Positions 51,687 through 59,835 of a stretch of 64,000 nt of DNA are shown here, piece after piece. The stretch comes from Oleidesulfovibrio alaskensis DSM 16109 (GTDB taxonomy: Bacteria; Desulfobacterota; Desulfovibrionia; Desulfovibrionales; Desulfovibrionaceae). The position numbers and the translations under genes were made by a program. Location: assembly GCF_000482745.1 (NCBI RefSeq), contig NZ_AXWQ01000005.1, positions 310,001 to 374,000 of the forward strand, written 5' to 3'. The notes under the pieces were generated by a model that ran no database searches, was not told the DNA's origin, and saw only the letters and a list, made by a program, of their open reading frames with translations. The first letter of the stretch is position 1, and each line of letters starts with the position of its first letter.

Positions 51687-52774
51687 CATTTTTCAACAGC
51701 TCCAGAAGCTGGGGCGGCGTCAAGACATGGACCGTGGAGTTTGCCGCCGCCCTGCAGCAAATGGGCCACGAAGTGACCATTTTCGGCCGGAAGGGCCCTT
51801 TTGTGCAGCGTGCGGCCCATGCCGGACTGCCCGCGCACGAAGTTTCATTCGGGCCTGACTTCAATCCCGCGTCCATCTGGCGTTTTGCGTCTTTTTTCCG
51901 CCGTCAGGGCACACAGGCAGTTCTGGTCAATGTAGGACGCGACATCCGCACCGCGGGCGTGGCAGCCGCCTTATGCGGGCTGCCCGTGGTTCACCGCATA
52001 GGCCTGCCGCGTGACATGCGCAATCACTGGAAAGTCCGGGCCGTGCACCGGCTGGTCAGACCGCACTATCTTTGCCCGTGCGAGTTTATCCGCCAAGGCA
52101 TGCTGGACGCTCTGCCTTTTGTTGACAAAAAAGACTCCACGGTCATCCTGTCGGCCAAAACTCCGTCGCCTGCGCCCGCAGCACTGCGCCGCGACAGCGC
52201 CGCCCCGCTGCAGCTTGTGACCACCAGCCAGCTGAAGTCTGACAAAGGGCATGCCGACGTACTGCATGTGCTGCATGCACTTAAAGCCGACGGGCACCGC
52301 TTTCACTGGCACGTGGCCGGAACCGGCGACAAGGCCGGAGAGCTTAAAGCCACCGCCGCCGCGCTAGGTCTGGCCGGCGACATCACATGGCACGGCTTTA
52401 CGCAGGATATCGGCAGCGTGCTTTCGCTGGCCGACGTGTTCGTGCTGCCGTCGCTCAGCGAGGGGCTGCCCAACACTCTGCTGGAAGCCATGGCACGCGG
52501 ACTGGTTCCCGTCGCCCGCAATGTGGGCGGCATAGCCGAAGTCTGGCCGCACCATGGCCGGCAGCTGCTTCTGCCCGCAGACTCTTTCCGTCCGGCGCTG
52601 CATAAGGCGCTGGCGGACCTGACACAATCCGGAACAGAGCAGCTGAACTCTCTCGGGGCCGCCGCATGGACACAATGCCGGACCACTTTTTCAATGCAGA
52701 CACAGGCTCCCAGGCTGGAGCAGTTCTTCAACACCCTGATACACGGAAATCCTGCATCATGCGTATCATCCTAG
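51677..52774 (+). CDS. Glycosyltransferase family 4 (first of two)
   Basis: A 365-residue GT4 starting at ATG 51677, inside the end of larB. It opens MRLAFFNSSRSWGGVKTW with the glycine-rich N-lobe loop. The C-lobe has the donor-site motif PSLSEGLPNTLLEAMARGLVPVA (landmarks 268-290, with the EX7E Glu pair). VAGTGDKAGELKATAAALG is the usual strand-helix before it. It probably builds LPS or another surface glycan. Its 3' end overlaps the next GT4 by 16 bases. The longer in-frame extension into larB is not supported. Confidence 0.87.
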   Translation: MRLAFFNSSRSWGGVKTWTVEFAAALQQMGHEVTIFGRKGPFVQRAAHAGLPAHEVSFGPDFNPASIWRFASFFRRQGTQAVLVNVGRDIRTAGVAAALCGLPVVHRIGLPRDMRNHWKVRAVHRLVRPHYLCPCEFIRQGMLDALPFVDKKDSTVILSAKTPSPAPAALRRDSAAPLQLVTTSQLKSDKGHADVLHVLHALKADGHRFHWHVAGTGDKAGELKATAAALGLAGDITWHGFTQDIGSVLSLADVFVLPSLSEGLPNTLLEAMARGLVPVARNVGGIAEVWPHHGRQLLLPADSFRPALHKALADLTQSGTEQLNSLGAAAWTQCRTTFSMQTQAPRLEQFFNTLIHGNPASCVSS

Positions 52775-53844
52775 CCACATCCTCCACCAACAAGAGCGGA
52801 GGCTCGCGGCAGGCCCTGTATCTGGCACAGGGGCTCAGACAGCGCGGCCACGACGTGACATTTTTCACCGAAAAAAAAGCAGGACTGCGCGAGCTGGACC
52901 CGCATATGGACTGGGGAGATCTGCCTGCGGACAAACGCCGCTGGCGGCACGCTGTGGAGCAGGCGCTGCCTGAAGGCAGACAGCCGCGTCCGGCCATTTT
53001 TCACGCCTTTCATAATAAGGCCGTCAAAAAAGCCGCGTGGTGGGGACTGTTGTGGCGCAGGCGCAACGTGGTCTGTGTCGGGCACCGCGGGGTCGTCTAC
53101 CGTCCCGGCAATCCGCTGCCTTATCTTTCTCCGGGCATCGGGGCCTTTATTGTCAACTCGCGCGCCTGCGCCGATGTGCTGCGCTGGTACGGTGTGGGCG
53201 CCTGCAGGCTGCATGTGGTGTACAACGGCATTCCCGCCGGACGCAGCACCCCGTGCAGGTCTGCGGCGCAGACCCTGCAGCAGCTGGGCATACACAAAAA
53301 AGACGGTGATGTTTTTTACGGCACCGTGGCCGGAGACAACCCCATCAAAGGGACGGAAGTGCTGCTGCGCGGATTTGCTCTGGCGCGGATGGAAAATGCC
53401 CGTCTGCTGGTCATAGGCGTAACCCCCGCAAAATGGCAGCCGCTGTGTGATGAGCTGGGGATCAGCCGACATGTAACCCTTTTGGGTAAAACGGAATGTG
53501 TGGCTGACTACCTGCAGCTGCTGGATGTTTTTGTACTGCCATCACTCACCGAATCCATGCCCAACACCCTGCTGGAAGCCATATGCATGGGACTGCCGGC
53601 CATAGCCACCCGCGTGGGCGGCGTGCCTGAACTGGTGGACAACAACGGCATGCTGATTCCGGCCGGAGACCATTGCGCTCTTTCCCATGCTCTGCGCGAC
53701 ATGCACAACTCTCCGCAGCAACGCCTGCGCTGGGCGGCAGCCAGCCGCAGCATGGCCCCGGCCTATGGTCTCGAACGCCGCGTGGAACGCATTGAAGGGA
53801 TATACAGAGGCTTGCTGCGCAGACGCGGTCTGCGTCAGGACTGA
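52759..53844 (+). CDS. Glycosyltransferase family 4 (second of two)
   Basis: A 361-residue GT4 starting at ATG 52759 within the previous gene's end. The opening RIILATSSTNKSGGSRQALYLAQGL (landmarks 2-26), VYNGIPAG, VAGDNPIKGTEVLLRGF and the donor motif PSLTESMPNTLLEAICMGLPAIAT (landmarks 258-281) define it. It differs from the first GT4 enough to be a separate transferase and not a recent copy. With the first GT4 and the aminotransferase it forms one tightly packed transcript, which suggests a surface polysaccharide or a modified nucleotide-sugar task. The acceptor is unknown. Confidence 0.87.
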   Translation: MRIILATSSTNKSGGSRQALYLAQGLRQRGHDVTFFTEKKAGLRELDPHMDWGDLPADKRRWRHAVEQALPEGRQPRPAIFHAFHNKAVKKAAWWGLLWRRRNVVCVGHRGVVYRPGNPLPYLSPGIGAFIVNSRACADVLRWYGVGACRLHVVYNGIPAGRSTPCRSAAQTLQQLGIHKKDGDVFYGTVAGDNPIKGTEVLLRGFALARMENARLLVIGVTPAKWQPLCDELGISRHVTLLGKTECVADYLQLLDVFVLPSLTESMPNTLLEAICMGLPAIATRVGGVPELVDNNGMLIPAGDHCALSHALRDMHNSPQQRLRWAAASRSMAPAYGLERRVERIEGIYRGLLRRRGLRQD

Positions 53845-53866
53845 GCATGCCGGAGGAAAGCAGAGC

Positions 53867-55000
53867 ATGAATAGCGGACCGGTTTCTGTGGCATGCGCAC
53901 AGGGCAGCCACGGCGGTGATGTTGTGCGGCTGGCCGGCAGGCTGGGCATATCGCCGACGGATATTCTTGATTTCAGCAGCAACGCCAACTCTCTCTGTGA
54001 CGACCTGACCCGTCAGGTGCTTGCACAGACAGGCTATGCGCACAGCCACTACCCCGACAGTGAATGTACCGGCCTGCGCCACCGCATAGCCGGCTTTGAA
54101 GAGACACAGCCGGAACGCATTCTTGCCGGCAACGGCTCGTCAGAACTCATCTATCTGGCCATGCACAGCCTGAAACCGCGCAGAGTGCTGCTCATCGCTC
54201 CTGTTTTTTCGGAATATGTCCGGGCCTGTCAGGCCTGCGGTGCAGATTACCGCCTGTTCGAAACCGACCCGTATGACGGCTTCGACATTCCGGAACGCCA
54301 CATCTGCCGCCTGCACGATGCGGTGACGGCATACCGCCCCGACATGGCGGTCATCTGTGCGCCCAGCAATCCGGCATGTACTGATTACAGCCGGATGGAC
54401 GATATTCTGCATGCGCTGGACTGCCCCCATGTACTTGTGGACAACAGCTATCTGGATTTTCTGTGGGGCACTCCGGCCTACAGCCGTCACGGCATGGCTG
54501 CCTACGCCGGATGCACGCGCACGGAAACGAAAGTTATCTCTCTGCGCAGCATGACCAAGTTCTTTTACTGCACCGGCGTCAGGCTGGGGTACTGCCATGC
54601 AGATGAACAGACCATCGAACGGATGAACAGATGCAAAACGCCGTGGTCTGTCTGGCATGCCGCCCAGCAGGCAGGGACGGCTTTTCTTGACCGCATGGAT
54701 GAATACCGCCTGCGCCTGCCGGCCATGCGTGCCGAAAAAACAGCTTTTGCAGGGGCACTCCGGAATACAGGGATATTTGACAACAACCTTGTGCTGGAAG
54801 GGGCCAACTTTGTCACCGCGCGCCTGCAGCGTCCTGCAAAGGCCGCGACCGTTTACACGGAGTTGCTGCAGCACGGCATACTGGTCCGGCTATGTGATAA
54901 TATTCCCGGTATGCCGCAGGGCTTCATACGGATGCAGGTACGCGAAAAAAAAGCATGGAGCAGGCTGACCGCGATATTGGGCACTCTGGACGCGGAATAA
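53867..55000 (+). CDS. CobC/CobD-like PLP aminotransferase (threonine-phosphate decarboxylase family)
   Basis: A 377-residue fold-type I PLP enzyme. It opens GSHGGDVVRLAGRLGISPTDILDFSSNAN (landmarks 13-41), the HGGD and DFSxNxN pattern of threonine-phosphate decarboxylases and related histidinol-phosphate aminotransferases. The PLP Lys is in SLRSMTKFFYCTGVRLGY (landmarks near 224-241), and ICAPSNPACT gives the conserved Asn-Pro. GGAGG lies ten bases before ATG 53867. In cobamide synthesis this makes aminopropanol phosphate, but no cobalamin gene is near, and its neighbours are glycosyltransferases. Function is therefore uncertain. Confidence 0.8.
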   Translation: MNSGPVSVACAQGSHGGDVVRLAGRLGISPTDILDFSSNANSLCDDLTRQVLAQTGYAHSHYPDSECTGLRHRIAGFEETQPERILAGNGSSELIYLAMHSLKPRRVLLIAPVFSEYVRACQACGADYRLFETDPYDGFDIPERHICRLHDAVTAYRPDMAVICAPSNPACTDYSRMDDILHALDCPHVLVDNSYLDFLWGTPAYSRHGMAAYAGCTRTETKVISLRSMTKFFYCTGVRLGYCHADEQTIERMNRCKTPWSVWHAAQQAGTAFLDRMDEYRLRLPAMRAEKTAFAGALRNTGIFDNNLVLEGANFVTARLQRPAKAATVYTELLQHGILVRLCDNIPGMPQGFIRMQVREKKAWSRLTAILGTLDAE

Positions 55001-55130
55001 CCGGCCTCCCCCGCTGTCCCCCGCGCGGACGTCTGTCAAAATCAGCAGCACGGAAAACCGGCAGCAGCCGGCGCAGAACCTATGCATCTGCCCTGCATGG
55101 ACGCACCCCGCAACACCGCAAAAGGCTGTT

Positions 55131-56198
55131 TCACGGCTGCAACAGGTCGACCATCAGCTCCAGTTCGGCATAAACAGTGCGCACAACCACATCCAGACTC
55201 TCCACGGGCACCTCTGCGGCGTTCCAGAAATAAGGTTCCAGCGCCGGAGCAAACTGATCTGCGGCCACGCTGTATCCCATGGCATGCACTATGACATCAG
55301 CCACATGCACCACGGCCGCATCAAAAACCGGCTGCCCTTTCGCATCGGCCGGCGGCTGATGATGCCAGCGCATGGCCGATGCAATGGTGGCAGGCAGTTC
55401 CCATTGCTGCGCCAGAGCATACGCCACCCCCGCATGATCAAATCCGAAGCAGTGCTGCTCCGCCTCGTGCAGGGCGCATCCGGTGCGCCCCGAGTGTCTG
55501 AGGGCGGCGCAGGCGAGGTCGGGTCTGCCGCAGCACAGCGCAAGCCAGCCGATGTCATGCAGCAGGCCGCCCACAAAATGGCGCTCCGGCATTGTGTGCC
55601 CAGCACAGATGGCCAGCGTTCTGGCAGCCAGACCACATGCCACGGAGTGACGCCAGAATTCATCGATGTCTATGGCACGGGGCGGCCGTTCATGAAAAAG
55701 CCCGAGCAAAAGCGTGCCCGCCGCCAGCGTGGAGATATGCTTGGCACCCAGTATGGCCACCGCCCGCGAAACGGTGTCCACCTTTACCCGCAGACCGAAA
55801 AGCGGACTGTTCACCAGCCGCAGCAGCGATGCTGTCAGCCGCGGGTCCATGCTGATGGTCCACGCGATATCGTCCGGCGAGGCAGCAGGGTCTTCCAGCT
55901 GGCTTTGCAGCGTATGAAAAACGGAAGGAAGAGGAGGGATGCAGGCGGTACTGACAACCTGCCGTATGTCAGGAGGAGGACCGGAGTCACAGGGTTCCGG
56001 CACCAGATTGCAAAGACGCGGCACACCGTGAATTTCAGAAGGTTCCGGCTCATGCCAGCCGCCGTGAACCACAGGCGCGCCGCGTTCAAGATGGCCCGCC
56101 ACGGCAGCACGCAGCGCGGCAGCAGCCGGATGCCCCATATCCATGGCCCTGAAACGGTGGTCAAGCCACCTCCGCTGCACATCACTCAAACCGGTCAT
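55131..56198 (-). CDS. HDOD-domain signalling protein
   Basis: A 355-residue protein starting at ATG 56198 after six G. Residues 1-90 are a poorly conserved N-terminal part. The HDOD domain starts near residue 90: IPPLPSVFHTLQSQL, SPDDIAWTISMDPRLTASLLRLVNSPLFGL (landmarks) and VAILGAKHIS. It keeps His-Asp in GGLLHDIGWLA and a later MRWHHQPP. HDOD proteins regulate motility, virulence and c-di-GMP pathways, mostly without proven catalysis. Its transcript begins beyond a terminator hairpin at about 56256-56294 that lies in its 5' region, so it may be controlled by attenuation. Confidence 0.88.
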   Translation of the reverse strand: MTGLSDVQRRWLDHRFRAMDMGHPAAAALRAAVAGHLERGAPVVHGGWHEPEPSEIHGVPRLCNLVPEPCDSGPPPDIRQVVSTACIPPLPSVFHTLQSQLEDPAASPDDIAWTISMDPRLTASLLRLVNSPLFGLRVKVDTVSRAVAILGAKHISTLAAGTLLLGLFHERPPRAIDIDEFWRHSVACGLAARTLAICAGHTMPERHFVGGLLHDIGWLALCCGRPDLACAALRHSGRTGCALHEAEQHCFGFDHAGVAYALAQQWELPATIASAMRWHHQPPADAKGQPVFDAAVVHVADVIVHAMGYSVAADQFAPALEPYFWNAAEVPVESLDVVVRTVYAELELMVDLLQP

Positions 56199-56244
56199 GC
56201 TATATCCCCCCCACTTTACGCATCGGTCATACATGTTTAGTATG

Positions 56245-56390
56245 CAGCGCATAAAAAGCCAAGACCCCGGAGGGGGGAACCACCGGGGCCTTGCCAAAAT
56301 GAAGCGACTGAATCGAAGTCCGCGAAGCGAGGGACCACACGGACTCTAACACCGAGAAAAGCGGATAGCCGTTCTCTGTTTGCCCTTTAT
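56245..56390 (-). ncRNA. Candidate structured RNA with terminator upstream of the HDOD gene
   Basis: Read on minus: a hairpin GAGAACGG-CTAT-CCG..TTCTC near 56350-56376, a second stem AGTCCG/CGGACT (about 56316-56345), and a terminator stem AAGGCCCCGG/CCGGGGTCTT (about 56262-56294) followed by TTTTT. It does not match the c-di-GMP-I riboswitch consensus beyond a GGGCAAAC. It could be a small RNA or a leader that attenuates the HDOD gene. Confidence 0.45.
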
Positions 56391-56475
56391 AAAGCACAAT
56401 GCATGCCAAGCCGGACATGATGATATAAGTCAGCAAAAACATACCATTACAGAGCAGCACCGCTTTGAGTGTCGC

Positions 56476-56519
56476 AACGATATTTCGTTGACAACGATAT
56501 TTCGTTACGATATTTCGTT
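56476..56519 (+). repeat. Three palindromic operator-like repeats
   Basis: AACGATATTTCGTT occurs at 56476-56489 and 56493-56506, and ACGATATTTCGTT at 56507-56519. Each is a dyad (AACGA-TATT-TCGTT). They end seven bases before the first candidate start (56526) of the activator gene, so they probably are binding sites of a repressor or of the activator itself. Confidence 0.75.
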
Positions 56520-56546
56520 GTTTACATGCATTATCTGAAAGACATC

Positions 56547-58193
56547 ATGAACACACATTCGCCCACCACCATCAACGATCTTGATATTTCGCCGTTTTTC
56601 GACCTGATGCTTGCCATGGCGCGCGAGCGTTCTGTCGAGGCGTTACTGGATCTTACCGAAAGAGCATACCGCGGAACACATGTCATCAGCGGTGCCCTGT
56701 GGTTTGCAGAAAACAGTCCGGAAAGTCCGCGCGGCAAAATGCTGCGCCTTATGGCTCACTCCGGCTGGACACGCCACACACCGCGCGAATGGCGGCACGA
56801 TGAGGGTACATACACGCTGGTGCCGCTCACCGAACCTGTCATAGGCGAATGTGCCCGCACGGCAAAGCCCATGTTTGCCGAAGACAGCGCCCAGTGGGAG
56901 AGGCCTGCATGGGCAGAAAATGAGGGAATTCACGCCTACGCGACCTATCCCCTCATTTTCAAAAGCGAAATGCTGGGCGTGATGGCTGTTTTCTACGACC
57001 GGCCCATGCAGGACAGATTGTCTGATGTCATGCGTATGCATCGGAAAATGCATACTATTTTTGCTGATTCTCTTGCAGCCGCACTGGCAAACGCCCGAGC
57101 TTTTGAAGAAATTCAGCGCCTGCGCCGCGAACTGGAAATGGAAAACGAGTACCTGCGCCGCGCGGTGAGCACCGCCAATAATCTGGGCGACGACATTGTG
57201 GGTGAAAGCCCTTCTCTTAAAAAAGTCATGGAACAGATAGAGGTTGTGGCTCCCACAGATGCAACGGTGCTGCTGCTGGGCGAATCCGGCACCGGCAAAG
57301 AGCTGCTGGCGCAGGCCATTCACGCCAACAGCCAGCGCAGGGACAAGCCGCTCATACGGGTCAACTGCTCCGCCATCCCCCGCGAACTTTTCGAAAGTGA
57401 ATTCTTCGGGCACGTCAAAGGATCATTCACAGGCGCGGTACGCGACCGTACCGGGCGTTTTCAGCTGGCGGACGGCGGTACGCTTTTTCTGGACGAAGTC
57501 GGGGAAATTCCGCTTGAACTGCAGGGCAAGCTGCTGCGGGTGCTGCAGGAAGGAACATTCGAGCGTGTGGGTGATGAGCAGAGCAGAAAAGTTGACGTAC
57601 GCATTGTCGCCGCCACCAACAAGGACCTGCTTGAAGAAGTGCGCAAGGGAACATTCCGGCAGGACCTCTATTTCAGACTCAGTGTTTTTCCCATCCACAA
57701 CCCGCCGCTGCGCGAACGCCCCGAAGACATTCCGCTGCTGGCAAGGCACTTTATAGCCAAAGCCAGCAGACGGCTGGGCATACCGGAACCGCGCCTGCCC
57801 TACCGTCATATCCGCAGGCTGGCGGCGTATCACTGGCCCGGTAACGTGCGCGAACTGCAGAACATCATGGAGCGGGCAGTCATCATGGCCGACGGTGGCG
57901 TAATATCTGCCGAGGCACTGCCTGAAGCACTGCCCCGGCGCCGGGAAGAGGCGCAACCGGGCGCACTTACGCGCAATGAATACGGCTGGCAGACCGAAGC
58001 ACCTGACCGGCGGGTGACAGTGATCCGTGAAGAACAATGGGCGCACATGCAGCGCGAAAACATCCGTGCCGCGCTGGAAGCCTGTAACGGACGCATACAC
58101 GGGCCGGACGGCGCCGCCCACCTGCTGGGGGTCCGCCCCACGACCCTCCAGTCGCGTATCAAAAAGTTCGGCATAGGCAGACAGGACGTATGA
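56547..58193 (+). CDS. GAF-domain sigma-54 activator (NorR/FhlA class)
   Basis: About 548 residues from ATG 56547; ATG 56526 is also possible, and an in-frame region further upstream lies in the operator repeats. A GAF-like sensor domain (about 10-190), a short coiled coil (RRELEMENEYLRR), and an AAA+ domain with GESGTGKELLAQAIH (landmarks) follow. The sigma-54 contact loop is GSFTGA instead of GAFTGA. The C-terminal helix-turn-helix reads AAHLLGVRPTTLQSRIKKFG. The architecture matches NorR, FhlA and similar sensors of small molecules; the ligand is unknown. The three palindromes upstream suggest autoregulation. Confidence 0.9.
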   Translation: MNTHSPTTINDLDISPFFDLMLAMARERSVEALLDLTERAYRGTHVISGALWFAENSPESPRGKMLRLMAHSGWTRHTPREWRHDEGTYTLVPLTEPVIGECARTAKPMFAEDSAQWERPAWAENEGIHAYATYPLIFKSEMLGVMAVFYDRPMQDRLSDVMRMHRKMHTIFADSLAAALANARAFEEIQRLRRELEMENEYLRRAVSTANNLGDDIVGESPSLKKVMEQIEVVAPTDATVLLLGESGTGKELLAQAIHANSQRRDKPLIRVNCSAIPRELFESEFFGHVKGSFTGAVRDRTGRFQLADGGTLFLDEVGEIPLELQGKLLRVLQEGTFERVGDEQSRKVDVRIVAATNKDLLEEVRKGTFRQDLYFRLSVFPIHNPPLRERPEDIPLLARHFIAKASRRLGIPEPRLPYRHIRRLAAYHWPGNVRELQNIMERAVIMADGGVISAEALPEALPRRREEAQPGALTRNEYGWQTEAPDRRVTVIREEQWAHMQRENIRAALEACNGRIHGPDGAAHLLGVRPTTLQSRIKKFGIGRQDV

Positions 58194-58240
58194 CGCACCC
58201 CGCGGCGGGGCATCTGCCGCTTCACCATTCTCCCGCCCTG

Positions 58241-58276
58241 AAACAACAAAGCCCGTACATACGGGCTTTGTTGTTT
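58241..58276. terminator. Bidirectional intrinsic terminator
   Basis: A perfect 16-bp stem (58241-58256 with 58261-58276) around an ACAT loop, with A- and T-rich ends on both sides. It separates the activator gene and the convergent YjgA-like gene. Confidence 0.92.
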
Positions 58277-58780
58277 CTAAGCTTCCAGATCACGCAGATA
58301 CCGGAACAGCGCCCGGTAGTTTTTCGGCGGCTTCTGGTTTTCACGCTCTTTACGGGCGTTGCGCACCAGCTGCCGCACATGCTGCACATCCGCCTGCGGA
58401 TACTGTTCAAGCAAGGCCTGCATGCCGCTGCCGTCATCCAGCAGCAACTGCTCACGCAGCCGCTCCAGATGATGAAAGGCCTCGGCATCGACCTGCCGCC
58501 CTTCCTTCAGTGCGGCAAGGCGTTGCACCACGGCTTCGGCATCATCCATCTCGCGCATCATCCGCCCGATGTACTGCATCTGCCTGCGACGCGATTCATG
58601 CGTTTTCATGGCGGCATATTCACGCACGGCCTCAATAACGGCGGCGGAGACCCCCAGTCCGGCAAGAGCGGAATGCGGCAGACGCGTCAGGTCTTCTCCC
58701 AGTCGCTGCATGGCGGTGCTTTCGCGTTTGCGCTGCGACCGGCTTTTTTCAACCGGTTCTTCATCCTTCCACTGGTTCAT
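58277..58780 (-). CDS. YjgA/DarP-family ribosome-associated protein
   Basis: A 167-residue protein starting at ATG 58780, with AAAGGA five bases upstream; a longer frame upstream lacks a site. KSRSQRKRESTAMQRLGEDLTRLP (landmarks 13-36) is the DUF615 signature, and RRRQMQYIGRMMRE in the middle is also typical. E. coli YjgA/DarP assists late 50S assembly. The rest is charged and helical. It stands 82 bases from the next minus gene, with no shared features. The terminator at 58241 ends it. Confidence 0.88.
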   Translation of the reverse strand: MNQWKDEEPVEKSRSQRKRESTAMQRLGEDLTRLPHSALAGLGVSAAVIEAVREYAAMKTHESRRRQMQYIGRMMREMDDAEAVVQRLAALKEGRQVDAEAFHHLERLREQLLLDDGSGMQALLEQYPQADVQHVRQLVRNARKERENQKPPKNYRALFRYLRDLEA

Positions 58781-58862
58781 ATAATCCTTTGTTCCCTGTA
58801 AATCGGCAGACACCGGCGCGCCTTTCGCATCGGATGTCAAAACGGCCCCAAAGCCTGTCTGT

Positions 58863-59279
58863 TCAGTTTATATACCGGCCTCCGGCCTTCATACCCCACA
58901 GGTGAGCCGGAATCTCAACAAATGCCCTGCGACCGCCCTGAGGCATACTGATTGCAAGAATCAGCGCCCCGCTGGTCACGGCATGATACATATGCCGGTA
59001 CAGGCCGCGCGCCACGGCGCGGAAGGTATCGTCCAGCACCGCGGGATGCCCCGCGGCCTCGACCAGACGTTCCACCGCTTCTGCCAGAATACGCTCGGCA
59101 CCGCTCAGCAGGTGAATTTCGTCCTCGCGCACGGCCAGCAGCGTTTCTCCGGCATAAATTCTGCGCAGTTCGCTGCCCGGCGGCTCAAAGCGTTCCGCCG
59201 CCCGCTCGGCATCAAAAAGATCTCTGACATCCTCGCCATGTTGCCATCCCGCACGAAACGGCCATACACGATGTATCAT
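58863..59279 (-). CDS. Small protein of unknown function
   Basis: About 138 residues from ATG 59279, which has a run of six G five bases upstream; in-frame starts further upstream (59327, or TTG 59381) have weaker sites. No family recognised. It has a helical, Glu/Arg/Ala-rich middle (LLSGAERILAEAVERLVEA, landmarks) and ends with AFVEIPAHLWGMKAGG. The last strand resembles LFVEVPSSQWSYD of the next minus gene, so the two may share a fold. No signal peptide or membrane helix. Confidence 0.6.
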   Translation of the reverse strand: MIHRVWPFRAGWQHGEDVRDLFDAERAAERFEPPGSELRRIYAGETLLAVREDEIHLLSGAERILAEAVERLVEAAGHPAVLDDTFRAVARGLYRHMYHAVTSGALILAISMPQGGRRAFVEIPAHLWGMKAGGRYIN

Positions 59280-59493
59280 ATCTACCCCCCGGTCAAAGCG
59301 GCAGCTGTCGCGCAGAACCTGCCGCATGGGTTCTTCTGCACTGCTGTAAGCAAAGAGTGCGCCTCTGGATAAAAAAGACAATGTCCGCAGAGAGGAAGGT
59401 CCCCCGCCTCAAAGCTCTCTGCCCGGCTGTCCGGAAAAAACAGACCACTGCAACCGCCGCCGGATATCCGGCGTAAATCAGGCCACCATCCGC
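59280..59493. other. Intergenic region between the two small genes
   Basis: 214 bases without a supported gene. It contains C- and G-rich runs but no clear promoter, terminator or repeat. Confidence 0.4.
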
Positions 59494-59808
59494 CTAGGGC
59501 TTTTGCGTGTCATACGACCATTGGGAAGAAGGAACTTCCACAAACAGCTCGTTTCCTGTTTCCGGCAGCGCCAGCACCCCCACGATGGTTTTCGAGGTGT
59601 CCAACAGATACATAAACTCTGTAAGCCGACGCGCAACCTCTCCGCGGGTCACCCGGGCGCTGTCGGCTATCTGCTCCAGCGCAGATTCAAAAGCTTTACG
59701 GGCATCTGCCTCCAGCATGATATTTTCTGCCGTCAGCGGCACGGCCACTTCGTTATACATGGCCTGCACCCTGCGCCGCATAAATTCCTGCTGCATGCTG
59801 TACTGCAT
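59494..59808 (-). CDS. Small protein of unknown function, upstream of a 138-residue relative
   Basis: A 104-residue protein; ATG 59808 follows GGGGAGG by five bases. Residues 1-70 are helical, with ENIMLEADARKAFESALEQI as an amphipathic stretch (landmarks 28-47). The end GNELFVEVPSSQWSYD resembles the tail of the protein encoded at 58863-59279. It lies 27 bases after the prenyltransferase gene, so they may be cotranscribed. I do not recognise a family. Confidence 0.65.
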   Translation of the reverse strand: MQYSMQQEFMRRRVQAMYNEVAVPLTAENIMLEADARKAFESALEQIADSARVTRGEVARRLTEFMYLLDTSKTIVGVLALPETGNELFVEVPSSQWSYDTQKP

Positions 59809-59835
59809 TGCGGCCTCCCCGCGGTCTGTAAAAAC

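Larger units (their letters stand above)
56199..56546. other. Divergent region with candidate RNA and operator repeats
   Basis: These 348 bases hold no protein gene. They contain a structured segment read on minus (about 56245-56390) and three copies of a short palindrome (56476-56519) before the sigma-54 activator gene. Confidence 0.6.

Noticed and set aside
56290..56390. c-di-GMP-I riboswitch
   Set aside because: A GGGCAAAC on minus is suggestive next to an HDOD gene, but the ACGCAAAGCC element and tetraloop receptor are missing.
56476..56519. CRISPR array
   Set aside because: Only three short copies, with spacers of 3 bases or none and a palindromic unit; an operator array fits better.
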